DNA of 32,330 nucleotides. Source: Rhizobiaceae bacterium (GTDB lineage: Bacteria > Pseudomonadota > Alphaproteobacteria > Rhizobiales > Rhizobiaceae). Of the stretch, positions 7,715 through 15,542 are shown piece by piece (within the stretch, counting starts at the first letter, position 1; the number at the start of each line of letters is the position of its first letter). Below the pieces are notes generated by a model. It was not told the DNA's origin. It made no database searches and was given only the letters and a program-made list of their open reading frames with translations. The stretch is from positions 1 through 32,330 of the forward strand of contig CAJPFN010000130.1 of NCBI GenBank assembly GCA_905339215.1, in the 5' to 3' direction. A program made the translations under genes and the position numbers.

Positions 7715-9197
7715 CGCGGCGGTCGCCGCTGCGCTCAGGTCAACCGCGAAGTCGGTCGTGGTCGAAGCGCCGGGCGGATGTGGGAAGACGTTCCAAGGCG
7801 CAGCTTTCGCGGCCGATGTGAGCCCGACGCTAGGCACAGGGCGCCTTCTTATCCTGACGCACACCCATGCCGCCTGCGATGTGTTCGGCGATCGCACGAA
7901 GGGCCTGTCCGGGTTGGAAATCCGGACCATCGATAGCCTGATCGGCCAGATCGCCGAGGCTTATCCGGAACCGGGTCTCAGCGCGGGCGCCTTGCCCGAC
8001 TATGATCGCAACAGCCGCTGGGCGGCGGGCCTGCTGAAGCGTCGTCCGTTCATCGCCGACATGCTGGCGCGCCGCTATCCAATCGTGGTCTGCGACGAGC
8101 ACCAGGACGCAAGCGCCGAACAGCACGCCGTCATCGAGGCCCTGCACGGCGCCGGCGCCAGGGTCCGAGCGTTCTTCGATCCGATGCAACGGATCTATGG
8201 CGCGGGCGCGACGGAGGCGCAGGGCCAAGCCGACGACAGCCGCCTGGCTGCCTTTCGCGCCGCGGCCGATATCGCGGAATCGCTTGATGTTCCCCACCGC
8301 TGGACGGGCGGCGGCGAAGAGCTTGGGGACTGGATTCTGCAAAGCCGCGCAAGCCTGGCCGCTGGTGGGAAACTGCGCCTGATGGGCAAGCTGCCACGCG
8401 GCCTCAAGGTCGTCTTCGCCGACAACATCGCGCAACGAAACCTTGGTTTCCAGCTCGACGCTCAGGACAGACGGTCGCTCGATCCTGCGTTCAAAGGGGT
8501 TCAGCCTCTGCTGGTCCTGTCGCACCACAACGACACGGTTCAGGCGATCCGCGCTTTTCTCGGTCGATCCATGCCGATCTGGGAAGGACACACCCGGTCG
8601 GCACTGCCAACGCTCGTGCAGAGCCTTGCCGCTTGCGATGACGCCGCTGCGGTCGCCAAGGCCGCGGTAGCCTTTGTCCAAGGGGTTTGCACAGGTTTCT
8701 CCGACAGTCAGTTCGCGACGCGCTTCCGCGATGAGGTCGCCAGCGGTTGCGCCAAGCCGGCCTGGGGAAAACCGGCGCTTATCCAGTCGTTGGCGCGCCG
8801 GATCGTAGAGCAACCCAATCACGCGGGCGTCAGTGCGTTCCTGCAGGATCTGCAGCGCGCAACGAAGTTCCAAGCCGAGTTCGCGTCTGTTCACATCGAC
8901 TATCCTCGGGAGTTCTGGGAAGCGGTGCGTCTCGGAGCAGCAACGGATCCGCAGGTCGGCCTGGCGGAACAGTCGCGCCACAATGCCCATACCCGACGCT
9001 TACCGCCCCTGCGCGCCGTGAGCTCGATTCACAAAGCCAAGGGCTTGGAAGCCCCTAACGTGGTGATTATGCCCTGCGACGGGACGACCTTCCGCGAAAA
9101 GGATCGCCGACTGCTTTACGTCGCGATCAGTCGAGCCAGCCGCAACCTGACCCTGGTCGTGTCGCGCTCCAACCCCAGCCCGATTATCGAGCTCTGA
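7707..9197 (+). CDS. gajB: GajB-like UvrD/Rep-type SF1 helicase (Gabija)
   Basis: A 496-residue SF1A helicase, close to the usual GajB length. Motif I is APGGCGKT (21-28, K27), Ia LILTHTHA (48-55), II VVCDEHQD (D130-E131), III FFDPMQRIYG (156-165), a VPHRW motif IV-like segment, V SSIHKAKGLE (H442 region), and VI LLYVAISRAS (469-478). The ATG at 7707 overlaps the gajA-like stop (ATGGCTGA), so translation is coupled. In Gabija, GajB binds the GajA tetramer and is thought to sense DNA ends or replication intermediates. DEHQD in place of the usual DExQD is a mild variation. No other gene follows in the operon. Confidence 0.82.
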   Translation: MADAAVAAALRSTAKSVVVEAPGGCGKTFQGAAFAADVSPTLGTGRLLILTHTHAACDVFGDRTKGLSGLEIRTIDSLIGQIAEAYPEPGLSAGALPDYDRNSRWAAGLLKRRPFIADMLARRYPIVVCDEHQDASAEQHAVIEALHGAGARVRAFFDPMQRIYGAGATEAQGQADDSRLAAFRAAADIAESLDVPHRWTGGGEELGDWILQSRASLAAGGKLRLMGKLPRGLKVVFADNIAQRNLGFQLDAQDRRSLDPAFKGVQPLLVLSHHNDTVQAIRAFLGRSMPIWEGHTRSALPTLVQSLAACDDAAAVAKAAVAFVQGVCTGFSDSQFATRFRDEVASGCAKPAWGKPALIQSLARRIVEQPNHAGVSAFLQDLQRATKFQAEFASVHIDYPREFWEAVRLGAATDPQVGLAEQSRHNAHTRRLPPLRAVSSIHKAKGLEAPNVVIMPCDGTTFREKDRRLLYVAISRASRNLTLVVSRSNPSPIIEL

Positions 9198-9214
9198 GTG
9201 AAGCGTCAGAAGCG

Positions 9215-9537
9215 ATGGAAAATCCAATCTTGGATCGCTCTCACATCACCTCAGCACTCGGGACGAACCCCTATTGCTCGCGTGGCCGACACAGGGCAAC
9301 CCCGGCGGGTTCATCTCATTTGAAAAGCTTACCGACTGTGGCGCCTTCGTCGAGAGTTTTGCTTTCGCCGCACGCATTCCCGAGATCGTTCGAGCGAAGT
9401 ATGGGCGTGAGCTGACCCTCTACCTGCTGGGCTGGGTCGACTTCAGTGTTTTGAAGGCTGGCGAACTGGCTGCCCTGATCGCGCTCGAACTCGCGTTGAT
9501 GGATCGCTACGGCGGCCAGGCCACGAAGAGTGACTGA
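9215..9537 (+). pseudogene. Frameshifted, probably truncated hypothetical gene
   Basis: Reading from ATG 9215 gives MENPILDRSHITSALGTNPY and then degenerates. Shifting frame at about 9272-9276 continues as LLAWPTQGNPGGF, then a leucine-rich protein-like segment with ELTLYLLGWVDFSVLKAGELA and LELALMDRYGG, up to TGA 9537. One missing T in 'tattg' would restore one continuous frame. I therefore read it as one gene with a 1-bp deletion. The protein seems to stop soon after the helix ending DRYGG, so it is also likely truncated at its 3' end. The family is not known to me. A sequencing error is the alternative for the frameshift. Confidence 0.45.
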
Positions 9538-9596
9538 ACGGCCGGGAGTGGGATAGCAACGGGCTGTCCGATTTTGCAGTGGAAGGCCGGCAGCTG

Positions 9597-9641
9597 AAGT
9601 CCCCAAGTTTCCTGACAGTCGCCTGACAGGAAAGTCCCCAA
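9597..9641. repeat. 10-bp direct repeat flanking a small hairpin
   Basis: AAGTCCCCAA occurs at 9597-9606 and again at 9632-9641. Between them, TTTCCTG (9608-9614) and CAGGAAA (9627-9633) form a 7-bp stem, and CCTGACAG is directly repeated (9611-9618 and 9622-9629). It lies in the non-coding scar between the Gabija pair and the catabolic island. It may be a remnant of a mobile element end or a small repeat family; no transposase is near. Confidence 0.5.
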
Positions 9642-9801
9642 CTCGGCCGTTGATTCGGGCGACTTGACTAAATAACCGAACGGCCGCTTTCGGGAACGCG
9701 CGTCGCAAGGTTGAAGGTCTGTAATCGCGAAGCTGCCATGGCCACTAACGTCCAGCCGCTACTCCAACATCGCGAATAGCAGCGAGCGACAAGGAGTCGG
9801 A

Positions 9802-10029
9802 ATGGAAATTCCTGCTCCCGAAAATGTGGTTCCTATCAATACTCCGGTTGATTACCTCAAGAAGAATATTCTGAATTTAAGATATACACCCTTTACTATC
9901 ATGATTTGTCCAACAACGGCGGGATCGTGGGTGGCAAGAACGGCTCCCAGTGTAGAACAGCGACTCCTTGTTCGGATTCAGGTCACCAGTGGGTCAGGCC
10001 GCCGTCGCAGGCGATGGTCTGCCCTGTGA
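9802..10029 (+). CDS. Short ORF at the island junction, likely 5' fragment of a broken gene
   Basis: An ATG with a good ribosome binding site (AAGGAG, 9791-9796) opens a frame whose first 35 residues look real (MEIPAPENVVPINTPVDYLK...). They lie in a locally AT-rich stretch. After about residue 45 the sequence becomes arginine/serine-rich as it runs into the antisense 3' end of the SDR gene (9983-10029). The simplest reading is that a resident gene lost its 3' part when the catabolic block was joined here. The product is unknown. Confidence 0.28.
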   Translation: MEIPAPENVVPINTPVDYLKKNILNLRYTPFTIMICPTTAGSWVARTAPSVEQRLLVRIQVTSGSGRRRRRWSAL

Positions 10030-10780
10030 TGAAGCCCGCCGCCTCGGTGTTGAGGAATAGGACGAGGCCGACGAGGTCCATCGGCACCTCCTCGCGCGGG
10101 ATGCATTGCGTCTGCTTGAGCCAGGCCTTGCCTGCCTCCGTCACCGTCTCCCGCGGCACTTCGGTGAAGGTGCCGCCGGGCTGCACGGCGTTGACGGTTA
10201 CGCCGAAGGCGCCGAGTTCGCGCGCCATCGAGTTGGTCATCCCGATCAGCGCCGACTTCGACGTGACATAGTGCATGTAGTTCTTTACGCCGAGCGGCAC
10301 CGAGCCGGAGGTGATGTTGATAATGCGGCCCCAGTTCCGCTCCTTCATGACGGGTGCGACGGCTCGCGCCGTCAGGAAGCAGCCGGTGATGTTGACCCGC
10401 AGCACGAGGTCCCATTCGTCGAGCGGAATCTCGGTGAACTCGCGCATCTTCAGCGTCGAGAAGATGCCGGCATTGTTGACCAGCCCGTCGATCCGGCCGT
10501 AGGCGTCCATGACGGAGCGCACGGCATCGGCGACGGACGCCGCATCCGCAACGTCGGTGCGCACCGCCATGGCCGAACCTCCATCGGCCACGATCTCGTC
10601 GACGACGCGGTGCGCGTTGTCCCGGTTGATCTCGGCGACGACGGGGATGGCGCCGGCCGCCGCAAACTGGCGGGCGTATTCCCTGCCGATCCCCTGCCCG
10701 GCGCCGGTGATGATCACCACCCGGCCGGTGAGGTCGAAGTTGCGGCCTCGCGCCACGCTCTTCTCAACGATGTCCAGCAT
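9983..10780 (-). CDS. SDR-family dehydrogenase/reductase
   Basis: A 265-residue classical short-chain dehydrogenase. Cofactor site TGAGQGIG (25-32), NNAG (102-105), catalytic Ser 158 (INITSGS), Tyr171 and Lys175 (Y-VTS-K), and a GFITGQTIACDGG-type C-terminus. It probably oxidises a hydroxyacyl-CoA or alcohol with NAD(P)+, analogous to the SDR BadH step that precedes BadI in cyclohexanecarboxylate breakdown. That comparison is inference from the BadI-like gene nearby. It is the last gene of the CaiB / Ltp2-like / DUF35 / SDR operon. Its ATG directly abuts the preceding stop (TAG-ATG). Confidence 0.85.
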   Translation of the reverse strand: MLDIVEKSVARGRNFDLTGRVVIITGAGQGIGREYARQFAAAGAIPVVAEINRDNAHRVVDEIVADGGSAMAVRTDVADAASVADAVRSVMDAYGRIDGLVNNAGIFSTLKMREFTEIPLDEWDLVLRVNITGCFLTARAVAPVMKERNWGRIINITSGSVPLGVKNYMHYVTSKSALIGMTNSMARELGAFGVTVNAVQPGGTFTEVPRETVTEAGKAWLKQTQCIPREEVPMDLVGLVLFLNTEAAGFITGQTIACDGGLTHW

Positions 10781-11221
10781 CTATCTCTTCTCCGTTTTGG
10801 CTGTGTCTTCCGCCGCGGCCAATTCCCATTGCGGCAGGTCAAGACGGCCGGCGGCCGTCTCGACGGTCTGAAGGCGTAGGCGGACCGGCGCGCCGATCGC
10901 CGGATCGGTCGCCTGGTCGCCGAGCAGGTTCCCGACCACCATGGGGCCCTCGTCCAGCGCCACGCTGACGACGAGGTAAGGCGGGGGCATCTCGGCGAAG
11001 TACTGGCGATGGAAGCGCGTCCAGCTCACGACGCGCCCGCTACCGGCGACGGGCGCCCAGGTGCATGCCTCGGAGCCGCAACGCGGGCAGCAGGGGGCCG
11101 CCGGGTAGCGCACGGAGGAGCAGTCGTCGCAACGCTGAAGGCACATGCGGCCTTCGCCGAGGTGTCGCCAGAAGGCGTCCTCGAAAAGGCCGCGCGGGGG
11201 CGCGGGGCGACGGGCGGTCAT
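10781..11221 (-). CDS. DUF35 zinc-ribbon/OB-fold acyl-CoA-binding partner
   Basis: A 146-residue Zn-ribbon/OB-fold protein. Two zinc knuckles are visible: C31-x2-C34 and C45-x2-C48 (RCDDC, CCPRC). They are followed by the OB-fold part with GSGRVVSWTRFHRQY and PPYLVVSVALDEGPMVVGNL. In characterised pairs such as Ltp2-ChsH2, a DUF35 partner is required by thiolase-like aldolases and helps bind the CoA substrate. Its start overlaps the stop of the thiolase-like gene by 4 bp (ATGA, 11218-11221), as expected for subunits of one enzyme. Confidence 0.85.
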   Translation of the reverse strand: MTARRPAPPRGLFEDAFWRHLGEGRMCLQRCDDCSSVRYPAAPCCPRCGSEACTWAPVAGSGRVVSWTRFHRQYFAEMPPPYLVVSVALDEGPMVVGNLLGDQATDPAIGAPVRLRLQTVETAAGRLDLPQWELAAAEDTAKTEKR

Positions 11222-12399
11222 GCGCCGGCCCTCCTGTACATCAGGCTCGAGACCTTACCCGCGACGTCGGACATGTAGTGGACGTGACGGACGCCGGGAA
11301 CCTGCCGGTCGCCGGTCTCGCCGCGCAGCTGGCGGACGGCTTCAACCTGGTGGTTCCACCCCTGCATGTAGCTTTCGGAGAGCATTCCCCCCGACGTGTT
11401 CATCGGCAGCCGGCCGCCAGGCGCCAGGGCGCCGGATCGTATGAGCCCCGCGGCCTCGCCAAGTCCGCAATATCCAAATCCCTCGAGGGCGAAGGGGACG
11501 TGCGTCGTGAAGCTGTCGTAGATTTGCACGCTGTCGACCGCCTCGGGGCCGAAACCGGCGACGGCGTAGAGGTCGGCCGCGGCGCGCCGGTGCGCATCGT
11601 GGTAATAGTCCATCAGTCGGGGCCGCAGGCTGGTGGCGTCGACGCTGAGGTCCGCCCGGGCGAATGCCGCGAGGCCGACGGCCCTTGGGTTCGACCGCGC
11701 CCGTTCCGCCGTCGTGACGATCAACGCGACGCCACCGTCATTGACGAGGCAGTAATCGAACAGCCTCAGCGGCTCGCAGACGAAACGGCTGGCGAGGTAA
11801 TCGTCGAGCGTCAGCGGTCGGCGCATGATCGCGTTCGCGTTCTGCTCGGCGAACCGGCGCTGCCCCACGGCGATGCGCCCAAGATCCGCCGGCGTGAACT
11901 CAGCTTCCGCCATGTAGCGGTTCGCCATCATCGCGTAGAGCGCGCCCTGCGACGTCAGCCCCCAAGGAGCATACTGAACATAGGCAAGAAAGCGCTCGCC
12001 GCCCATCGCATTGGGTCCGCCATACTGCGTCCCGGCACTCTTCTGGTCGTTGCCGTAGACCAGGGCGACGCACTCCGCGAGGCCGCTGGCGATGGCCATG
12101 GCAGCCTGGATGACGGCGTTCACGGCGTCGGCCTGGGCCGACCAGGAAGGATCGACGGCGAGGACTTCCGCCATGCGTTCGACGGCGGTCGACTGACCGA
12201 CCACGAGCCCGTCGATGTCGGAGAGCCGCAGGCCGGCGTCGCTCAGCGCGCGCTTCAGTGCAGTCGCGGCAAAGCCGTAGGCGTCGGAACGGACTTTTCC
12301 GTCACGCAACGCCGCGTGGTCGAGCGCGTAGTCCGTCTCGCCGACGCCGACGACCGCCACCGCGCCCGCCGCGCGCCGCAATCTCGAACGGTCGGTCAC
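11218..12399 (-). CDS. Ltp2-like thiolase-fold acyl-CoA aldolase (lyase)
   Basis: A 393-residue SCP2/thiolase-fold protein without thiolase chemistry residues. The region where the nucleophilic Cys would lie reads SAQADAVNA (about 88-95), and the GHPxGA histidine motif is replaced by SESYMQG. Two tyrosines, Y294 in IYDSFT and Y344 in SESYMQG, coincide with those I recall as catalytic in steroid side-chain aldolase Ltp2 (YDxFT and GEAYxxG). GRLPMNTSGG, EAVRQLRG and GVRHV also match Ltp2. I predict retro-aldol cleavage of a beta-hydroxyacyl-CoA, with the DUF35 protein as partner. GTG 12399 is the start, overlapping the upstream stop (GTGA). A longer in-frame extension to 12792 is antisense-like and lies inside the CaiB gene, so it is rejected. 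Confidence 0.78.
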   Translation of the reverse strand: MTDRSRLRRAAGAVAVVGVGETDYALDHAALRDGKVRSDAYGFAATALKRALSDAGLRLSDIDGLVVGQSTAVERMAEVLAVDPSWSAQADAVNAVIQAAMAIASGLAECVALVYGNDQKSAGTQYGGPNAMGGERFLAYVQYAPWGLTSQGALYAMMANRYMAEAEFTPADLGRIAVGQRRFAEQNANAIMRRPLTLDDYLASRFVCEPLRLFDYCLVNDGGVALIVTTAERARSNPRAVGLAAFARADLSVDATSLRPRLMDYYHDAHRRAAADLYAVAGFGPEAVDSVQIYDSFTTHVPFALEGFGYCGLGEAAGLIRSGALAPGGRLPMNTSGGMLSESYMQGWNHQVEAVRQLRGETGDRQVPGVRHVHYMSDVAGKVSSLMYRRAGA

Positions 12400-14549
12400 G
12401 ACGCCCGCTCCAGCCCGGTCAGCGGCCGTCCGGCACGGCGTGCCGACGAGAGCCGGTCCAGTTCCGCGTCGAGGTCGGGATCGACAAAGCCGAGACGCGC
12501 CATCGTGGCGCGCGTCTCCGCCAGCGTCCGCGACAGGCGCATCGGGCACCCCAGAACGGAGAAACGCTCGCCGTCCGGCGTCGGCACGCTCAGCAACAGC
12601 GACCGCGCCGCCGTGTGCGGATGACCAAGAACCTCTTCGACGGTCAGCACCGGCGCGGCCTGGATGCCCTTGTCGGCAAGCGCCTGCATCGCCTCGTTCC
12701 TGGTCAGCCGACCGAGGAACTCCCGCCAGTCCCCTTCGCCGCTCCCCTCCCCGACGAGGATATGGCCGTCCGCAACGGGCACGACGCGGCAACGCGGTCC
12801 GGCAGTGTCGTTCCAGACCATGCTGGTGGCCCAGACGGTCGCATCCTGCATGGCCAGATCGAAATGCATGCCCCTGCCGGTGCGGCGGGCCGCAAGGACG
12901 CCGGCGAGGATGGCGACAAGGCCGAGCTGGCCGCCAAGCTGGTCGGAGATCGAAATGCCCGCCTTGAGCGGCATCCCGTCGACCCGCGTTACGTCGAGCG
13001 CACCCGACATCGCCTGGATCACCGTGTCGAGCGCGGGGCGTCCCGGATAGGCCGTGTCGAAGCCGAAGCCGTTGACGCTGCAGTAGACGAGATGCGGGCA
13101 GCGGGCGAGCACGTCTTCGGCGCCGAGGCCCTGCCGTTTCAGCGCGCCCGGTTTGAGGTTCTCGATGACCGCGTCGGCGGTCCGCAGCAGGTCGAACAGC
13201 GTGTCACGGTCCTGCTGTGTCTTGAGGTCAAGGACAAGGCCGCGCTTGTCGGTGTTCGACAGCATGAAGACGTAGCTCGCACCGTCTTCGCGCAACGGCG
13301 CGTTATGCCGGTTGGTATCGCCCGACGGCGGCTCGACCTTGATCACGTCGGCCCCGAGAGCGCCGAGCTGCCGCCCGGCGAGCGGCGCCACTGTGTTCAT
13401 GCCGATCTCGATCACCCGCAGGCCTTGCAGCGGCCCGCGGCGGATGCCGTCCGCCGGCCCGGATCCGGGCGCCGGTGCGCTTGCTCGCGGCGTCTTCCGT
13501 TCGCAACCGGCAGGCAAGGTCGGCTCGTCACGCCACGGCGCCCCCGCGACGCGGAAGATGTTTCCCGGCACGCGCAACCGCGCGCCTGCCGCGTCGACCG
13601 GCAGGCTCATCTCCCTGCGCACGACGTTCGGCTCGGCGTGAAGGTCGGCCAGCGTCTCGATCTGGCTGCAGGGTATGCCGGCGGCATCGACCCTCTCCAC
13701 GATCGCGGCGGCATCCAGGCCGGCAGTCCATGCAGCGATCTCGGCGTCGATGGCTTCGACATTGGCGAGACGCGCGGTGGTGGAGACGAAGCGCTCGTCC
13801 GCGGCAAGCCACGGGCGCTCCATGACGGCGCAGAGCCTGCGCCACATGTCGTTGGTCGGCGCGCAGATCAGCACCCACCGGCCGTCGCGGCCGGGGTAGC
13901 TGTTCCACGGGGTCATGGATGGATGGCGATTGCCGTTGCGGGTCGCCGGAAGCCCGGCGAAGGCGAGCGGCAGGAAGGTCAGCAGCGCGTTGACGCCGAC
14001 GTCGTAGAGCGAGATGTCGATCGACTGCCCGAGGCCGCTCGAGGTTCGCTCGATAAGCGCTGCAACGATCGCGGCCGCGCCGTAGGCGCCGGCCTCCATG
14101 GAGACGAAGGGCGCGCCGGTCACCACCGGAGGACCGTCGCGCTGGCCCGTCGTCTCCGCCACGCCGCACCAGCCCTGAACCAGTTCCTCGGGCAGGCCCC
14201 GGCCGGCGAGCGGACCGGTGCGGCCAAAGGCGGTTAAGTCGCAGACCAGCTGCGAGGGCGCCGCGGCGGGGATCGCCGCGCTTCCCGGGCCGGAGACGTC
14301 GGAGGACAGCAGGAGGACGTCGGCGCGGCGTAGGAGGCTCGCCAGGCCGGGATCGGTTTCCAGGACGCTCCGCTTGCGGGCCGCGACGACGTCCCGGTTG
14401 CGCCATTTGTGGTCGGTCCGGGCCTGCGCCGGCTCGACCAGAACGACCTCGGCGCCCAGCATCGCGAGCAGCGTCCCGCATGCCCCGGCTGCGGTGCGAT
14501 GGCCCTGCTCGACGACGAGAAGGCTGTTCAGGATGCTTCCGGTCAACAT
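12396..14549 (-). CDS. Fused two-domain CaiB/BaiF (family III) CoA-transferase
   Basis: A 717-residue protein made of two family III CoA-transferase units. Unit 1 is about 1-340, then a Pro/Ala/Gly linker (about 352-372), then unit 2 about 373-717 starting LQGLRVIEIG. Single proteins are about 400 aa, so both halves are shortened. The catalytic Asp expected before the A/GG helix is D536 in unit 2 (SDQLGG). In unit 1 that position is Glu (E152, SMEAGAYG). Unit 2 is the likely active site; unit 1 may be structural or substrate-selective. It probably moves CoA between acids, or racemises an alpha-methylacyl-CoA. It is the first gene of a four-gene operon. An operator-like site lies 42 bp before the ATG; no good Shine-Dalgarno is seen. 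Confidence 0.85.
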   Translation of the reverse strand: MLTGSILNSLLVVEQGHRTAAGACGTLLAMLGAEVVLVEPAQARTDHKWRNRDVVAARKRSVLETDPGLASLLRRADVLLLSSDVSGPGSAAIPAAAPSQLVCDLTAFGRTGPLAGRGLPEELVQGWCGVAETTGQRDGPPVVTGAPFVSMEAGAYGAAAIVAALIERTSSGLGQSIDISLYDVGVNALLTFLPLAFAGLPATRNGNRHPSMTPWNSYPGRDGRWVLICAPTNDMWRRLCAVMERPWLAADERFVSTTARLANVEAIDAEIAAWTAGLDAAAIVERVDAAGIPCSQIETLADLHAEPNVVRREMSLPVDAAGARLRVPGNIFRVAGAPWRDEPTLPAGCERKTPRASAPAPGSGPADGIRRGPLQGLRVIEIGMNTVAPLAGRQLGALGADVIKVEPPSGDTNRHNAPLREDGASYVFMLSNTDKRGLVLDLKTQQDRDTLFDLLRTADAVIENLKPGALKRQGLGAEDVLARCPHLVYCSVNGFGFDTAYPGRPALDTVIQAMSGALDVTRVDGMPLKAGISISDQLGGQLGLVAILAGVLAARRTGRGMHFDLAMQDATVWATSMVWNDTAGPRCRVVPVADGHILVGEGSGEGDWREFLGRLTRNEAMQALADKGIQAAPVLTVEEVLGHPHTAARSLLLSVPTPDGERFSVLGCPMRLSRTLAETRATMARLGFVDPDLDAELDRLSSARRAGRPLTGLERAS

Positions 14550-14590
14550 TCTAATGTTCTGTCATTTACAGGGTGACGATGGCTTCCGTT

Positions 14591-14602
14591 CAGTACGGAC
14601 AA
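14591..14602 (-). promoter_or_regulatory. Operator-like site upstream of the CaiB operon
   Basis: The minus-strand reading TTGTCCGTACTG keeps the core TGTCCGTAC of the shared element (9 of 12 consensus positions). It lies in the 63-bp gap between the BadI-like stop and the CaiB start. Confidence 0.5.
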
Positions 14603-14612
14603 TTTGTTGAAT

Positions 14613-15419
14613 CTAGCCGCCGCGGTACATCTTTCCGTAGAAGTCGGGCGTTCGCTTCTCGCGCAGCGCGGCGCCGCCTTCCTTCGATTCCTCCGTGCCG
14701 AAGTAGAGGGCGAGCGCCTGTAAGGCCATGTTGGCGATGCCGCGGATGTTCTCGGAGTCGGCATTGAAGGAGCGCTTGGCGATGGCGATCGCCGTCGGAC
14801 TCTTCGCGATGATCTCCTCGCACCAGCGATCGACTTCCGCGTCCAGTTCGCTCTCGGGCACGACCTGATTGATCAGCCCCATGCGCAACGCCTCCTCGGC
14901 GCTGTACTGGCGGCAGAGATACCAGAACTCGCGCGCCTTCTTCTCGCCGATGGTGCGGGCGAGCAGGGCCGTGCCCCAGCCGGGATCGACGGATCCCATC
15001 TTCGGCCCGGCCTGGCCAAATCGCGCGGTATCCGCAGCGATGCAGAGATCGCACAGCGTTACGAGCACGTTGCCGCTGCCGACGGCATAGCCGCGGACCT
15101 TGGCGATGACCGGCTTGGGAACATCGCGGATCGCGGTCTGCAACTCCTCGACCGCGGGACCGAGAATCCCGCGGCCGGCGCCGACGCGATCGGACTTCTT
15201 CTCGCCCTTGTCGCCGCCGACGGCGAACGCGCGGTCGCCGGCGCCGGTCAGCACGATCGCGCCGATGTCCCGGTTCCATCCGCCCCGGAGCACCGCGTCG
15301 GCGACCTCTCCATATGTCCTGGCGCGAAAGGCGTTGAGCCGATCCGGGCGGTTGAACGTGACATGGGCGACACGCCCACGTTCCTCGTAGAGAATGTCCT
15401 CGTAGTGGTGATCGGTCAT
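14613..15419 (-). CDS. BadI-like (MenB-type crotonase) ring-opening acyl-CoA hydrolase
   Basis: A 268-residue crotonase-fold protein that follows BadI (2-ketocyclohexanecarboxyl-CoA hydrolase) along its length, from memory of that sequence: GDRAFAVGGD (61-70), EELQTAIRDVPKPVIAKVRG, GNVLVTLCDL, GPKMGSVDPGWGT (138-150, with D145), GEKKAREFWYLC and a C-terminal ES-x-EG-x-x-AL-x-EKR. BadI and MenB use a shared active site for C-C bond chemistry on beta-keto acyl-CoAs. I predict hydrolytic opening of a cyclic beta-keto-CoA. It is a single gene with its own promoter and operator, divergent from the MBL gene; RBS GGAGG lies just before ATG 15419. A plain enoyl-CoA hydratase or naphthoate-synthase role is the alternative. 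Confidence 0.8.
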   Translation of the reverse strand: MTDHHYEDILYEERGRVAHVTFNRPDRLNAFRARTYGEVADAVLRGGWNRDIGAIVLTGAGDRAFAVGGDKGEKKSDRVGAGRGILGPAVEELQTAIRDVPKPVIAKVRGYAVGSGNVLVTLCDLCIAADTARFGQAGPKMGSVDPGWGTALLARTIGEKKAREFWYLCRQYSAEEALRMGLINQVVPESELDAEVDRWCEEIIAKSPTAIAIAKRSFNADSENIRGIANMALQALALYFGTEESKEGGAALREKRTPDFYGKMYRGG

Positions 15420-15439
15420 GGAAACCTCCGCTGCCGACT

Positions 15440-15468
15440 TCCATACAAATGTCCGTACATATTGGCAA
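15440..15468 (-). promoter_or_regulatory. Sigma70-type promoter of the BadI-like gene
   Basis: On the minus strand, -35 TTGCCA (15468-15463) and -10 TATGGA (15445-15440) are separated by exactly 17 nt. The spacer holds the whole operator-like element (15449-15460), so a bound repressor would block RNA polymerase directly. Confidence 0.5.
15449..15460 (+). promoter_or_regulatory. Operator-like site, BadI-like gene
   Basis: Perfect ATGTCCGTACAT, inside a 19-bp block (15447-15465) repeated exactly at 15541-15559. It is 29 bp upstream of ATG 15419. The outer arms ATGT/ACAT are symmetric, as in GntR-family operators. Confidence 0.6.
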
Positions 15469-15502
15469 GCGATTTGTCATCATGCCGTTTTCATTCGACC
15501 CA

Positions 15503-15531
15503 TTGCCCCTCGCCCCTCGGTATCGTACTAG
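15503..15531 (+). promoter_or_regulatory. Putative promoter of the MBL gene
   Basis: -35 TTGCCC (15503-15508), a 17-nt spacer and -10 TACTAG (15526-15531). The second operator-like site starts 11 nt downstream, near the expected transcription start. Confidence 0.35.
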
Positions 15532-15542
15532 CGTTTCTGTAA

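Noticed and set aside
7830-8990. Long minus-strand open frame antisense to the GajB-like helicase
   Set aside because: It mirrors a gene with all helicase motifs, has no recognisable motif itself and shows composition typical of antisense frames in GC-rich DNA. The same applies to long antisense frames at 10106-10879, 11065-12624, 12258-14237, 13528-14481 and 15621-16598.
12400-12792. N-terminal extension of the thiolase-like gene
   Set aside because: The extra 131 residues are arginine-rich, lie inside the CaiB gene and precede the conserved thiolase start. GTG 12399 with a 4-bp overlap is the natural start.
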